A stretch of 45,692 bases of DNA from Ruegeria atlantica. GTDB taxonomy: Bacteria; Pseudomonadota; Alphaproteobacteria; Rhodobacterales; Rhodobacteraceae. A program made the translations under genes and the position numbers. The stretch is from NCBI GenBank assembly GCA_013032095.1, contig WQBJ01000029.1:1-45692 (forward strand). The letters are read 5' to 3'. The notes under the pieces are model-generated. The model worked only from the letters and a program-made list of their open reading frames with translations. It ran no database searches and was not told the DNA's origin. Shown here piece by piece: positions 1-7,824 of the stretch (position 1 is the stretch's first letter; each line of letters starts with the position of its first letter).

Positions 1-194
1 GCAAGACGTAAAGTCGTGCCTTCGATCACGAACAACGCACCAAGGGCACTGTTCAGCCCCACCCGCAACGTAAAACTGTCGTCAAGCTCAGGATCCGAGA
101 CAGAGATCACTCCAATAACGGTCCCGCTAGCGGCGTTCTCGTCAATCGTGTCTTCCGAAAGTGTAATGATTGTAGGCGAGTTTGAATGTGACAT
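1..194 (-). CDS. Cadherin-like repeat protein, N-terminal part (cut by window edge)
   Basis: Reading leftward from an ATG at 192-194 gives 64 codons with no stop before the window edge. The peptide contains 'SEDTIDENAASGTVIGV' followed by 'SVSDPELDDSF' and 'GALFVIEGTTLRL'. This is the signature of bacterial cadherin-like/VCBS-type repeats (ITLS...vdEnaa.GtvIGtlsv.DpD...tftl...ag.F.i.g..L), found in large calcium-binding, often secreted, adhesin-like proteins. The upstream stretch AGAGAAGAG sits about 7 bases before the ATG and can serve as a ribosome binding site. There is no signal peptide at the N-terminus, which fits proteins exported by type I secretion through a C-terminal signal, but that end is outside the window. 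What the sequence shows is the repeat; an adhesin role is inferred from the family. Confidence 0.6.
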   Translation of the reverse strand, partial: MSHSNSPTIITLSEDTIDENAASGTVIGVISVSDPELDDSFTLRVGLNSALGALFVIEGTTLRL

Positions 195-573
195 GTGGCT
201 CTTCTCTTTAATCTAAAATACCCTGCTCTGACTGCTCACAAGCACACCCTTGTTGATCCGGCCGACCGGCAACAGGCTCCATTCCGGACAAAATTTGGAC
301 AAAAGGTGGCTTAGCAACGCAACCTTTTGCCCATCCATCATTTATTATGAGGAATTTCCGGCGAGCGTGCTTCTGGATAAATAAAACAAACATTTAGCAG
401 GCTCCTCCAGTGACTTGGCGGAGCCCTGCGTTTCAGTTTTGAACCAAATATGTTCAACCCTTGCGAACTTGCACAAGCAGATGCCCGGCCATTGCCACCC
501 AAAAGACAGGCTATTCTTTTTCCTCACATTGCCTTTTTGTGCGGCTGCCCGCGTAAAGTGCGACATAGCGGCA
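195..573. other. Non-coding gap with one hairpin
   Basis: I find no convincing gene in these 379 bases. Short open frames on both strands show no recognisable domain. One imperfect inverted repeat is visible at 397-429 (GCAGGCTCC pairing with GGAGCCCTGC, one bulged base, 14-base loop). On the plus strand it is followed by a mixed T-rich stretch (GTTTCAGTTTT). It could act as a weak terminator, but no gene clearly ends in front of it. Confidence 0.35.
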
Positions 574-1247
574 TGACCGACGCCCGCCTCTACCTCCGCC
601 ACCGTTTCCCGCCTGACGTAATCGCTTGTGCCGTTTGGCTGTATTTCCGGTTTCCCCTGAGCCTGTGAATGGTCGAGGATCTTCTGGCGGACCGCGGCAT
701 CATCGTATCGCACCAGACGGTGAGGGCCTGGCCGAAAAATTCGGACAGAAATTCGCGAAAACGATCCGCCGCCGGTCGGCTGGTAAGCTCGGTGACAAGT
801 GGCATCTGGATGAAGTTGTCGTCTCGATCAGTGGACGCAATCATTGGTTTTGGCGGGCTGTCGATCAGGAGGAGTTCGTGCTGGATGTACTGGTTCAAGC
901 CCGACGCGACCGGAAGGCCGCCCTGCGCCTGATGCGCAAACTGTTGAAACGACAGGGCCACCGGCCGAGGGTTCTGATCACTGACAAACTTCGCTCATAC
1001 CCTGCGGCGAAGTGCGAGATCATGCCAGAGGTCGAGCATCGCTCGCACAAGGGATTAAACAACCGGGCCGAAAACTCTCACCAATCGACCCGATTGCAAA
1101 CCTGTTTCACCTGCCTCCCTGTTTCACCTGCCTCGCCACGAGATGACTTCCGCAGATTTTTGCGAGCTCCGCACCGCCGATGGATGCGTGGCGTGATATC
1201 GCTCAACTCCGAGCAGCGTGAAGAGCGCAATCAAACCAACCGGTTAA
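574..1247 (+). pseudogene. IS6-family DDE transposase, degraded
   Basis: The pieces line up with an IS6/IS26-type transposase when frames are changed. 'YLRHRFPPDVI' and 'AVWLYFRF' open the protein. A TGA at 666-668 replaces an expected Arg codon before 'VEDLLADRGI'. Near 730 the frame shifts into 'EKFGQKFAK', 'WHLDEVVVSISG', 'WRAVDQEE', 'VLITDKLRSYPAA' and 'NNRAENSHQSTR'. The two catalytic Asp of the DDE triad (LDE and TDK) and the NRAENSH Glu are still present. After HQSTR a block of about 20-30 residues is missing, and the text resumes with 'LFHLP', a short tandem duplication, and 'HEMTSADF' in another frame. The typical IS6 right-end string ACAGTGCC is at 1252-1259; no matching left end is found nearby. 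At least one nonsense change, one frameshift, one deletion and one small duplication make this inactive. Confidence 0.85.
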
Positions 1248-1258
1248 TTTTACAGTGC

Positions 1259-1350
1259 CCCTGATCGCCCTGCCCGGCTATCTCGATTGCGAGCGCGAGA
1301 TCACGGTCCTGATGCGTGCCGAAGCCGCGCATTATCCGCCCCTGGTGTAG
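1259..1350 (+). other. Possible C-terminal gene remnant next to the IS6 end
   Basis: Directly after the presumed IS6 right end, an open frame runs to a TAG at 1348-1350 and reads like protein ('YLDCEREITVLMRAEAA'). It could be the tail of a gene cut by the IS. I do not recognise the family, and chance is possible at this length. Confidence 0.2.
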
Positions 1351-1367
1351 AGAAACACCGGAAAGCG

Positions 1368-1901
1368 CTATGCCTTAGGCTGAACGTGTTCCCAGTTGCG
1401 CTTCAGCAGAAACTGGTTCTTGAAGTTCCGCAGGCCCAGCATCACTTCGGAATCCACAATGTCTTCGACACCGTGGATATGTTCCTCAAGAAAGGTTGCC
1501 AGATCGTCAGGTTCGTCACAGACCAACTCAACCATCAGATCAAAGCGCCCCGTCACCCAAAGGATGTAGACCACACTCGACACTGCACCCAGCCGCTCGG
1601 CCACCGCATGGGGGGTAATGCCGGGCGCGACTTTCAGGCAGACCATTGCATCGGCCTTGTACTCCGAAGCGGAAGGATCAGCGATTGCAACGATCCGCAG
1701 CAGACCCGCATCCTTCATTGCATTGACGCGGTTCCGGACTGTACCTTCTGATACGCTCAGTTTCTGAGCAATCTCCGAAAACGGCATCCGTCCATCAACC
1801 TCGAGCATCTGGATGATTTCACTGTTTAAACGCTCTTCAACCGAATGAGTACCCCGAGCCCGGGTATGTTTATCCAGTTCTGGTTTCCGAAGTTTATTCA
1901 C
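1368..1901 (-). CDS. Lrp/AsnC-family transcriptional regulator
   Basis: This encodes 177 residues. The N-terminal part (about residues 21-80) is an AsnC-type winged helix-turn-helix with 'LNSEIIQMLEVDGRMPFSEI' and 'LSVSEGTVRNRVNAM'. The C-terminal half (about 85-165) is the RAM ligand-binding domain ('VYILWVTGRFDLMVELVCD', 'IVDSEVMLGL'). Family members form octamers or tetramers that wrap promoter DNA and respond to amino acids or related metabolites. It lies at the downstream end of a same-strand cluster (PanB-like pseudogene, MetX-like, GS-like, cupin, VOC, Rieske) and 123 bases beyond the pseudogene stop. It may therefore have its own promoter and is the best candidate regulator for that cluster. 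The N-terminal 20 residues before the HTH are basic and longer than in E. coli Lrp. Identity of the ligand is unknown. Confidence 0.92.
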   Translation of the reverse strand: MNKLRKPELDKHTRARGTHSVEERLNSEIIQMLEVDGRMPFSEIAQKLSVSEGTVRNRVNAMKDAGLLRIVAIADPSASEYKADAMVCLKVAPGITPHAVAERLGAVSSVVYILWVTGRFDLMVELVCDEPDDLATFLEEHIHGVEDIVDSEVMLGLRNFKNQFLLKRNWEHVQPKA

Positions 1902-2024
1902 AACACATCCTCATTTCGTATGCCGGTCGGAGTTATCCGAAACGGTATTGAGCATTGATCATAGGGACGGTCTGAACGCAATTTCAAACTAATTCTAAGC
2001 CTATACCGCCCCAACCCTTGCCAC

Positions 2025-2849
2025 CTACAGCTTGTCCAGCGCTTCCAGCAGCCGCTCGTTTTCTTCTTTGGGCATGTGAACGGTCTCTTTCGGACCGGGG
2101 AACGTCCCCTCATTGACAGCTTCGCGGTACTTGACCATCGCCTCGGCCCGCTCGGTGTAGATTTGCTGGTGCAGACGCCCGACATTGCCAAACGCACGGG
2201 CGTGCTTAGGGTCGTTTGGTGCTTCTCCGCAGATGTCATGAAGAAAAAGAAAAATAATGTCGCCAGCATAGCCCGAGCCCAAAGAGCACATAACAATGGA
2301 CGTTTTGTCGTTCAGCGACAACAGAGCCCCTTCTGCAACGCACTCGATCTCAACGACAAAACACCCAGCATCTTCCAGGCGTTTGAAGGTCCGATAAAGC
2401 TCCATGGCTTCATCGGCTGTCTTGCTAATGGCGCGCAATCCACCGACCCAGGTCGAGAGCCGCGGGATCAGGCCCATATGGGCTTGCACAGGAATGCCGT
2501 TCTTGGAAAGCAACTCCACCGCATCCTAACTGCGGTTGGTGTAGAAGAAGTCAGCGCCGTTTTCCATCGAGTTGGTCGCGGCGCGCAGGATGTCGTCATC
2601 GGTGACATGTGCTTCCCATGCCATACCCGATCCGGCAAATGTCGTCAGAGCAACTTCGCGCACCATCGCTACCTGCTCATCTCACAGAGTGAACATATCG
2701 ATCCCGGCTTCGACGGCCGCTTTGGCTTCCTCAAGGCTGGATGGGCTGACCATTGTCAGCTTATCTTTGGCACTCTTGCGGGCTTACAGGTCCGCAAGAG
2801 TGAAATTCCGTTGCGCCGGGGTACCGTTGAATGTGTAGATGTTTCTCAT
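2025..2849 (-). pseudogene. PanB-family hydroxymethyltransferase with three in-frame stops
   Basis: From an ATG at 2847-2849 the minus frame reads 'MRNIYTFNGTPAQRNFTLAD' and continues in one frame to a TAG stop at 2025. It is interrupted by a TAA (codon 22), a TGA (after 'DMFTL') and a TAG (after 'YTNRS'). The intact last 164 residues ('GIPVQAHMGLIPRLSTW', 'RLEDAGCFVVEIECV', 'DICGE', 'PKHARAFGNV', 'GTFPGP') match the ketopantoate hydroxymethyltransferase (PanB) family. PanB transfers a hydroxymethyl group from methylene-THF to a 2-oxo acid in pantothenate synthesis. This one is divergent and sits in a catabolic cluster, so it was probably a paralogue rather than the biosynthetic enzyme. No frameshift separates the segments, so the loss looks recent. 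Re-initiation at 2519 could give only a truncated protein lacking the N-terminal half of the barrel. Confidence 0.85.
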
Positions 2850-2868
2850 GGAGGAAGTCCTTCCTTAA

Positions 2869-3885
2869 CTACTTTTGTAACAACTCACGAATTCCCGCAT
2901 CCAGAGCTTCCTCAAACCCGGGATCATTTCCCGGATTTGCGGCACAATGGCCCCAAGGTGAGTCATAAGGGCGGAAATCAGCGTTCGGTATGTGCTGCGC
3001 TTCGATCGCGTTGTCTTCTGGTGGAAAATACAGGTCCTGTGTGCAAGGCATCAGTATCGCATGGGCTTTGATTGCACCAAGCGCAGCTTTGAAGTCGCCG
3101 TTATATAGCGGCCCGGCCGAGATATCGCCTGCCTGCCAGGTTGCTAATTTTGCCAACAAGTTGTTGGCATCCCAGCCTTCAACGTGATCGACCTCCCAAT
3201 CAAGTAACAGATCTTCAATAGTTTCGAATCCAAGCCGCCTATACAGCCCCTCGCGATAGAATGTCTGCGAGAACGCCCAACCTGCATAGGCGCGCCCAAA
3301 CGCTTTCAGACCGGCCACAGGCGGGCTGTCGTAGTCCCCGTCATTCCAGTTTTGATCTGCGCAGAGCGCGGACTTTACGCCTTCGAGGAAGACGAAGTTG
3401 TGGGGTGACGTTTTGGCCGAGGCGCAGAAGGGCAGGATCGCCTGCACCATATCGGGATACTGAGCCGCCCACTGATAAGACTGGCACCCGGCCATTGACC
3501 ATCCCGCCACTAACTCGATTTGATCGACACCAAGGTGATCATGGATCAAACGATGCTGCGCCGCGATGTTGTCCCACATCTGAACCTTGGGAAACCGCGG
3601 CCCGTCCTGCGGTGCAGGAGTATTTGAAGGCGAAGATGACCGACCATTGCCAAAAAGGTTCGGACTGACAATAAAATGTTGCGCCGGGTCAATTGCACGG
3701 CCCGAGCCAAAGAACCCTTCATTGCGAGAATTGGTGCCGGTGTAGAAGGTGGGCAGGACAATCACATTATCCCGTGCGGGCGACAACGTACCGTAGGTCT
3801 GATAGGCAAGCTTGGCATCTTTCAGAACCTCGCCTGACAACAACTGAAAATCGCCGAGTTCGAATATCTGATAGTCCCGCATCAT
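2869..3885 (-). CDS. Alpha/beta hydrolase of the MetX (homoserine O-acetyltransferase) fold
   Basis: This encodes 338 residues with an alpha/beta-hydrolase layout. The N-terminal part 'LAYQTYGTLSPARDNVIVLP' is typical of the MetX family. The nucleophile elbow is G-W-S-M-A-G with Ser130, the acid is Asp284 ('CTQDLYFPPE') and the base His313 ('SPWGHCA'). All three triad residues are present, so the enzyme should be active. MetX proteins acylate homoserine or serine. This copy is shorter than classical MetX (about 370-380) and has GWSMAG where those have GGSMGG, so it may hydrolyse or transfer an acyl group on another substrate. It lies 61 bases downstream of the glutamine-synthetase-like gene and 19 bases before the PanB-like pseudogene, in the same operon. 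The start could also be the second Met at 3882. Confidence 0.85.
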   Translation of the reverse strand: MMRDYQIFELGDFQLLSGEVLKDAKLAYQTYGTLSPARDNVIVLPTFYTGTNSRNEGFFGSGRAIDPAQHFIVSPNLFGNGRSSSPSNTPAPQDGPRFPKVQMWDNIAAQHRLIHDHLGVDQIELVAGWSMAGCQSYQWAAQYPDMVQAILPFCASAKTSPHNFVFLEGVKSALCADQNWNDGDYDSPPVAGLKAFGRAYAGWAFSQTFYREGLYRRLGFETIEDLLLDWEVDHVEGWDANNLLAKLATWQAGDISAGPLYNGDFKAALGAIKAHAILMPCTQDLYFPPEDNAIEAQHIPNADFRPYDSPWGHCAANPGNDPGFEEALDAGIRELLQK

Positions 3886-3947
3886 CGTTCACCCCGATTT
3901 TGATGTAAGTACAGCCCCAGCAAACGCGGGGACCGTTTGGATTTGGG

Positions 3948-5387
3948 TTAGTAGAGCCGCAGGTATTCCTGCATCTCCCAATCCGTGACCGACTGATGAT
4001 ACCGCTCCCACTCGTCGTTTTTGTATTCCAGATAGGATTTCCGCATAACCGGTCCCATTACATGTTCGGCCATGTCGTCTTGGCGCAGCGCCTCGATGGC
4101 GTTGAACAAGGTGCGCGGCAGGCGGCGGATACCCAACTCGGCCAGTTCGGCCTCGGTTTTTGCGTACAGATCGAAATCCGTCGGCTTGCCCGGGTCAATC
4201 TTGTTCTTGATTCCCTTCACCGCGCAGGACAGATGCATTGCCATGGCCAGATAGACATTCATCGTCATGTCACAGGCACGGTTTTCGATGCAGTGGCGGC
4301 TTTGCGGCAGGCGGAACTGGGCCGAGCGGTTGTTGAACCCATAGGTGATATTCGTGGGTGCCCATGTAACGGTGCCCCCTTCGAACCCGCCCACACGCGG
4401 GACCAGACCGTTATACGAATTCACGATCGGACAGGTGATCGCAGTGATCGCCTCGGCATGCTCCATCAGGCCGCCGACGGCCCAGCGGGATGCATCGCTC
4501 CAGTCACCCTCGGGCGTCTTAAAGATGTTCTCGCCGGGGCGGCTTTCATGCTGCATCGACATGTTAATGTGCGCGCCCGAGCGCCAGTCGCCCACCGTGG
4601 GTTTTGGCATGAAGGTCACGAACATGCCGTGTTTCTTGGCAACCTCTTTCAGCACGATGCGCAGAAACGCCAGACGGTCGGACATTTCCAGCATGTTGGT
4701 GTAGTGAAAATCCAGTTCGAACTGGGAATAGGCGCCTTCGGCCACCACGTCATGCAGGTTCCAGCCTAGGCCTTCGATGATATCGATCATGTCCTTCAGG
4801 AAGGGCATCGAGTCGACCGAGTATTCCACGTCATAGCCAAAGGCCTGACGGCGCGGGCGCAGACCATCTGCGGGATCGTCGTCAAAGGCTTTCACGGGCT
4901 GGCCGGCCTCGTCATATTTCATGACGATGAATTCAGGCTCGACGCCTGCGTAGCCGGTATAGCCCTCTTGTGCCGCCTCGTGCATGGCGCGCTTCAACGC
5001 CTGACGGGGGCAGACATTATAAGGTGCATCTTCCCAATAGAGATCCGAGAAGATGATCGCCATCGACGTATCCCACGGGCAGATATAGACCGCGTCCAGA
5101 TCCGGAACCACGACCTGATCGCTGTCGGCCGGGCTGAGTTCCGGCACAAATGAGATCGAATGCACCGCGAATTGCGGACCCTTGCCCAGGCAAAGCTCTT
5201 CAAAATCGCTCATGGGTACGGGTTTGGTCTTGGGGATACCATGCAGGTCGATCCAGGCGCCCATGACATATTTCACGCCTGCCTCTTCCAGACGTTTCTT
5301 AACTTCGGGGATCTTCGGGCGGTTACGCTCGACCGCGTCGTGAAAGCTCTCGTAATAGATCTTCGAATTTGCGTTGTCTTTAGGCAC
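3948..5387 (-). CDS. Glutamine-synthetase-family ligase (type III-like, gamma-glutamyl-amide type)
   Basis: This encodes 479 residues of the glutamine synthetase fold. The beta-grasp N-terminus is at about 35-110 ('YVMGAWIDLHGIPKTK'). Metal-site glutamates are seen in 'GVEPEFIV' (150, 152) and 'EGAYSQFELDF' (207, 214). The ATP/metal His is in 'GAHINMS' (263) and the substrate Arg region in 'NNRSAQFRLP' (342-351). Type III-like family members either make glutamine or glutamylate amines (methylamine, isopropylamine, aniline) as the first step of degradation. It lies between a cupin/VOC/Rieske group and a MetX-like acyltransferase, with no GlnB/GlnK or glutamate synthase nearby. That favours an amine-activating ligase over ammonia assimilation; the exact amine is not readable. 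A 151-base gap containing an inverted repeat separates it from the cupin gene. Confidence 0.85.
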   Translation of the reverse strand: MPKDNANSKIYYESFHDAVERNRPKIPEVKKRLEEAGVKYVMGAWIDLHGIPKTKPVPMSDFEELCLGKGPQFAVHSISFVPELSPADSDQVVVPDLDAVYICPWDTSMAIIFSDLYWEDAPYNVCPRQALKRAMHEAAQEGYTGYAGVEPEFIVMKYDEAGQPVKAFDDDPADGLRPRRQAFGYDVEYSVDSMPFLKDMIDIIEGLGWNLHDVVAEGAYSQFELDFHYTNMLEMSDRLAFLRIVLKEVAKKHGMFVTFMPKPTVGDWRSGAHINMSMQHESRPGENIFKTPEGDWSDASRWAVGGLMEHAEAITAITCPIVNSYNGLVPRVGGFEGGTVTWAPTNITYGFNNRSAQFRLPQSRHCIENRACDMTMNVYLAMAMHLSCAVKGIKNKIDPGKPTDFDLYAKTEAELAELGIRRLPRTLFNAIEALRQDDMAEHVMGPVMRKSYLEYKNDEWERYHQSVTDWEMQEYLRLY

Positions 5388-5474
5388 GTCGCGGTCTCCT
5401 GTCAGGGTGCCGACCGCCTTTGGCTTTGTTGCTCGACGGTCTGGAATTTAGGCCGTTCATTTCGCCGTTTGGGG

Positions 5475-5522
5475 GAAGGCAGACACCCTGATGCTGGGAA
5501 TGCACAATGGGCGCCTGCCTTC
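5475..5522. repeat. Inverted repeat in the cupin-to-GS gap
   Basis: GAAGGCAG at 5475-5482 pairs with CTGCCTTC at 5515-5522 across a 32-base loop, in the gap between the cupin stop and the GS-like start. It could be a transcript structure that separates expression of the two halves of the operon, or an operator. No T-run follows, so it is not a standard terminator. Confidence 0.3.
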
Positions 5523-5538
5523 AGGTCGTAGCGTTGCG

Positions 5539-5937
5539 TCAGCCCGCTACAAAATCGTTCGGATCAATCCCGGGAACCCTGGTAATCCCGGCCAGCTGTT
5601 TCCAGTTATGGGGGTAAGCGGCGTAGAAGATCACACATTTTTCGTCCGCTTCGTATGAGATGTGGTTGTCCTTGGGCACGAACAGCACGTCGCCGCGATT
5701 GCAGACATATTCCTCGCCATCGCAGACCAGTCGAAAGGTCCCTTCCAGACAGTAAATGATCTCATCGCAGGTCAGGTCCCACGGCACCTTGATATTGTTG
5801 AGAACATTGATGCCGCCGCACATGGTCTTGCTGAATTCGCTGGTCACCATCGGCTTGATATAAGTGTCGCTGTCGCCCATCGAGTTGTAACGCTCTTCGA
5901 CCAGATCGAACTTGAACAGCTTTGGTTTCTCGCCCAT
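5539..5937 (-). CDS. Small single-domain cupin protein
   Basis: This encodes 132 residues forming one cupin barrel. The core runs from about residue 50 to 115 with 'DEIIYCLEGTFRLVCDGEE', 'NRGDVLFVPKDNHISYEA' and 'CVIFYAAYPHNWKQ'. The spacing resembles the EutQ-type cupins of ethanolamine operons, but this is a general similarity. The first cupin motif lacks the classical HxH pair (DEIIY instead), so metal binding may use other residues or be absent. It begins 3 bases after the VOC gene ends, so the two are translated together. In such clusters small cupins act as isomerases, dioxygenases or binding proteins for the pathway intermediate; which applies here is not visible. Confidence 0.85.
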   Translation of the reverse strand: MGEKPKLFKFDLVEERYNSMGDSDTYIKPMVTSEFSKTMCGGINVLNNIKVPWDLTCDEIIYCLEGTFRLVCDGEEYVCNRGDVLFVPKDNHISYEADEKCVIFYAAYPHNWKQLAGITRVPGIDPNDFVAG

Positions 5938-5940
5938 GGA

Positions 5941-6378
5941 TCAGGACCCTTCCTTGGCCAGATGTTTCAGAATGGATTCGTTTAGTTCGATCTTGTAGCC
6001 ATCTGGATCTTCGCAAAACGCAATGACGCGGGTGCCGTTCTTCATTGGTCCGGGCGGGCGCGTGATGTTCACGCCAGCTGCCGCCAGATCTTCGCAGGCT
6101 TTGTAGACATCGGGGGTTTCGATGCAGATATGACCCCAGCCATTGCCCTTTTCATAATGCTCTTCCTGATCCCAGTTGGCCGTAAGTTCCAATGTCGGAG
6201 ATTCCGCCTCGGGGCCGTAGCCGATGAAGGTGTTGGTGAACTTGCCTTCGTGGTAATCGGTGCGACGCAAAACCTGCATGCCCAGAATTCCACAATAGAA
6301 TTCCAGCGATTTTTCCATGTCCAGTACCCGCATCATCGTGTGGGCAAGGCGGAAGCCGCTGCTTTTGTTATCGGTCAC
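5941..6378 (-). CDS. Glyoxalase-I-like VOC protein
   Basis: This encodes 145 residues with two beta-alpha-beta-beta-beta modules. The four metal ligands of glyoxalase I are all in place: His13 ('LAHTMMRV'), Glu64 ('TLELTANW'), His83 ('GWGHICIE') and Glu131 ('GYKIELNE'). Their spacing is almost the same as in E. coli GloA, where the ligands are 5, 56, 74 and 122. The typical 'DPDGYKIEL' tail is present. Glyoxalase I isomerises the glutathione hemithioacetal of methylglyoxal. Here, inside a Rieske/GS-like/cupin operon, it may detoxify or isomerise an aldehyde or keto product of the oxygenase. It lies 15 bases after the Rieske stop. The similarity to true GloA is strong enough that a housekeeping-type reaction cannot be excluded. 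Confidence 0.88.
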   Translation of the reverse strand: MTDNKSSGFRLAHTMMRVLDMEKSLEFYCGILGMQVLRRTDYHEGKFTNTFIGYGPEAESPTLELTANWDQEEHYEKGNGWGHICIETPDVYKACEDLAAAGVNITRPPGPMKNGTRVIAFCEDPDGYKIELNESILKHLAKEGS

Positions 6379-6393
6379 GGTTTTCTCCTCAAT

Positions 6394-7503
6394 TCAGTGT
6401 TTTTCCGCGGCGGTCACATCCCTCGCCACCATTTCCTGAAACGCGCGCACGCTGTCCTCCCACGCAGGAGACAACACACCGCCCTCGTCCGAGATCGGCG
6501 ACGCCCGCCCCAGCTGCAGCCGTTCGGTCATTTCGTGATCTTCCTTATGCACGTCCCACCACAGCTTCTTCAGGCCTTCGACCTCATCCTGCGTCAGCGA
6601 CTGGCCTTCGGTGGTGTAAATCGCCCGTTTCTGCATCATGGTGCCGGGGCCAATGGGAATGTTGAGATAGACCCCCATCTGATCTGGGAAGTACCGACCC
6701 AGAATGAAATTCGGATACAGCGTCAGATAACGCGAGCTGACCCCCAAACTGCCGGATGTTCCGATTTCTTCCTCCAGGTCGACGGCACTTCCCATGCAGT
6801 TGCCGTCAATGATCGTGTAGTGATCCTCCAGCGGCTGATCCGTGGTTGAGGAATGCACGAACTGCACATGATACGGCTCGATGAAGTTCTCCATGATGAA
6901 CTTCCAGTTGCAGGCGATTTCTCCGAAATCGAGCGTTCCGATACAGTTTACTTTGTCCCAGTCCATGCCGTCGAGACGGCCTTGGATCGTGGCCGCGTAT
7001 TCGTCGAACTGTTCCGCTTGCCCGTCTAGATTGACGAAAATCCAATCGTTCCAGACATGGCTGCGCACCGGAACGAGACCGTTTTGCGATTTATCGAAGC
7101 CCTCGGCCCTATGGTCGTTCGGACCGCCAAAATGAGGCGCGGCGCGCAGCTGACCATCCAGATCATAGGCCCAGGCGTGGTACGGGCAGCGGATTAGTTT
7201 GCCCACGTTTTTTGGCGCATCCACCAGCGTCAGACAGCGGTGACGGCAGATATTATGAAACACCTTGATCTCGCCAGCCGTGTTACGAACCATCAGTAGC
7301 GGATGCTCGGCGACCGTCACCGGTACGGCATCCCCGGCTGCCCGCAATTCGTGCACAAAACCAACGCAAACCCAGTTGTGCGCAAAGACCGACGCACACT
7401 CGGCCCGCCAGAATTCCTTATCTCTATAGGCTGCGGCCGGTAGCCCACGTTTCGGCGTGGTTTCTTCGTAGAATGACTCAAGCAACGAATGGATTGGCTT
7501 CAT
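6394..7503 (-). CDS. Rieske non-haem iron oxygenase, alpha subunit
   Basis: This encodes 369 residues. The Rieske [2Fe-2S] site is Cys86-x-His88 ('NICRHRC') and Cys106-x2-His109 ('RCPYHAW'). The mononuclear iron site is in 'ENFIEPYHVQFVH', with His212 and His217 as ligands and the adjacent Glu205. Family members hydroxylate aromatics or N-demethylate quaternary amines such as glycine betaine, carnitine and stachydrine. Size and the 'CNWKFIMENFIEPYH' block place it in the single-component-alpha group together with GbcA/Stc2-type enzymes. No ferredoxin reductase gene is in the window, so electrons must come from a reductase elsewhere. It is the first gene of the minus-strand operon and is preceded by a 321-base non-coding stretch with two palindromes, the likely promoter. 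Confidence 0.92.
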   Translation of the reverse strand: MKPIHSLLESFYEETTPKRGLPAAAYRDKEFWRAECASVFAHNWVCVGFVHELRAAGDAVPVTVAEHPLLMVRNTAGEIKVFHNICRHRCLTLVDAPKNVGKLIRCPYHAWAYDLDGQLRAAPHFGGPNDHRAEGFDKSQNGLVPVRSHVWNDWIFVNLDGQAEQFDEYAATIQGRLDGMDWDKVNCIGTLDFGEIACNWKFIMENFIEPYHVQFVHSSTTDQPLEDHYTIIDGNCMGSAVDLEEEIGTSGSLGVSSRYLTLYPNFILGRYFPDQMGVYLNIPIGPGTMMQKRAIYTTEGQSLTQDEVEGLKKLWWDVHKEDHEMTERLQLGRASPISDEGGVLSPAWEDSVRAFQEMVARDVTAAEKH

Positions 7504-7579
7504 CGTTCAAGCTCCTGGCATTGGATTTCGAATTTGGTGCCGCAACACTGCTTGCGACAAGGTTTCTCTGGCCTAAGCC

Positions 7580-7636
7580 GCAGTGAACTGCGAAAACCAT
7601 ATCCTGTCCACTAGTTTTTTGCGACATATCCGCAAA
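7580..7636. promoter_or_regulatory. Palindromes upstream of the Rieske operon
   Basis: The stretch 7504-7824 carries no convincing gene; an open frame starting near 7682 shows no domain. Two dyads lie 77-133 bases before the oxygenase start: GCAGT-GA-ACTGC (7580-7591) and TTTGCG-N7-CGCAAA (7618-7636). The second has the size expected for a dimeric regulator. AT-rich sequence between them and up to about 7700 can hold the minus-strand promoter. Which regulator binds is unknown; the Lrp-type protein at 1368-1901 is one candidate. Confidence 0.35.
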
Positions 7637-7824
7637 CTACTTGATCATTTCGTAGATTTTCGAGAAAATTTGCCTAAATGAATGATCTATTCGCAATTTC
7701 ATGCGCAGATGATGACGACTTGTGCTGACTATTCATCAAGCCAATTCGAATCATGGGGTACGTACCTTTGTAAGGCCCAATGCATTGAATTACGCAGATT
7801 CAGAGAGACAGGCTCACAGGTTCG

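Noticed and set aside
45..52. GGCACTGT as left end of the IS6 element
   Set aside because: It matches the typical IS6 terminal string, but it lies about 530 bases before the transposase start and inside the cadherin-like coding frame. IS6 elements have only about 60 bases there.
2025..2849. Selenocysteine or stop-codon recoding in the PanB-like frame
   Set aside because: Three different stop codons are involved, and no SECIS-like or pyrrolysine context is known for this family. A pseudogene is simpler.
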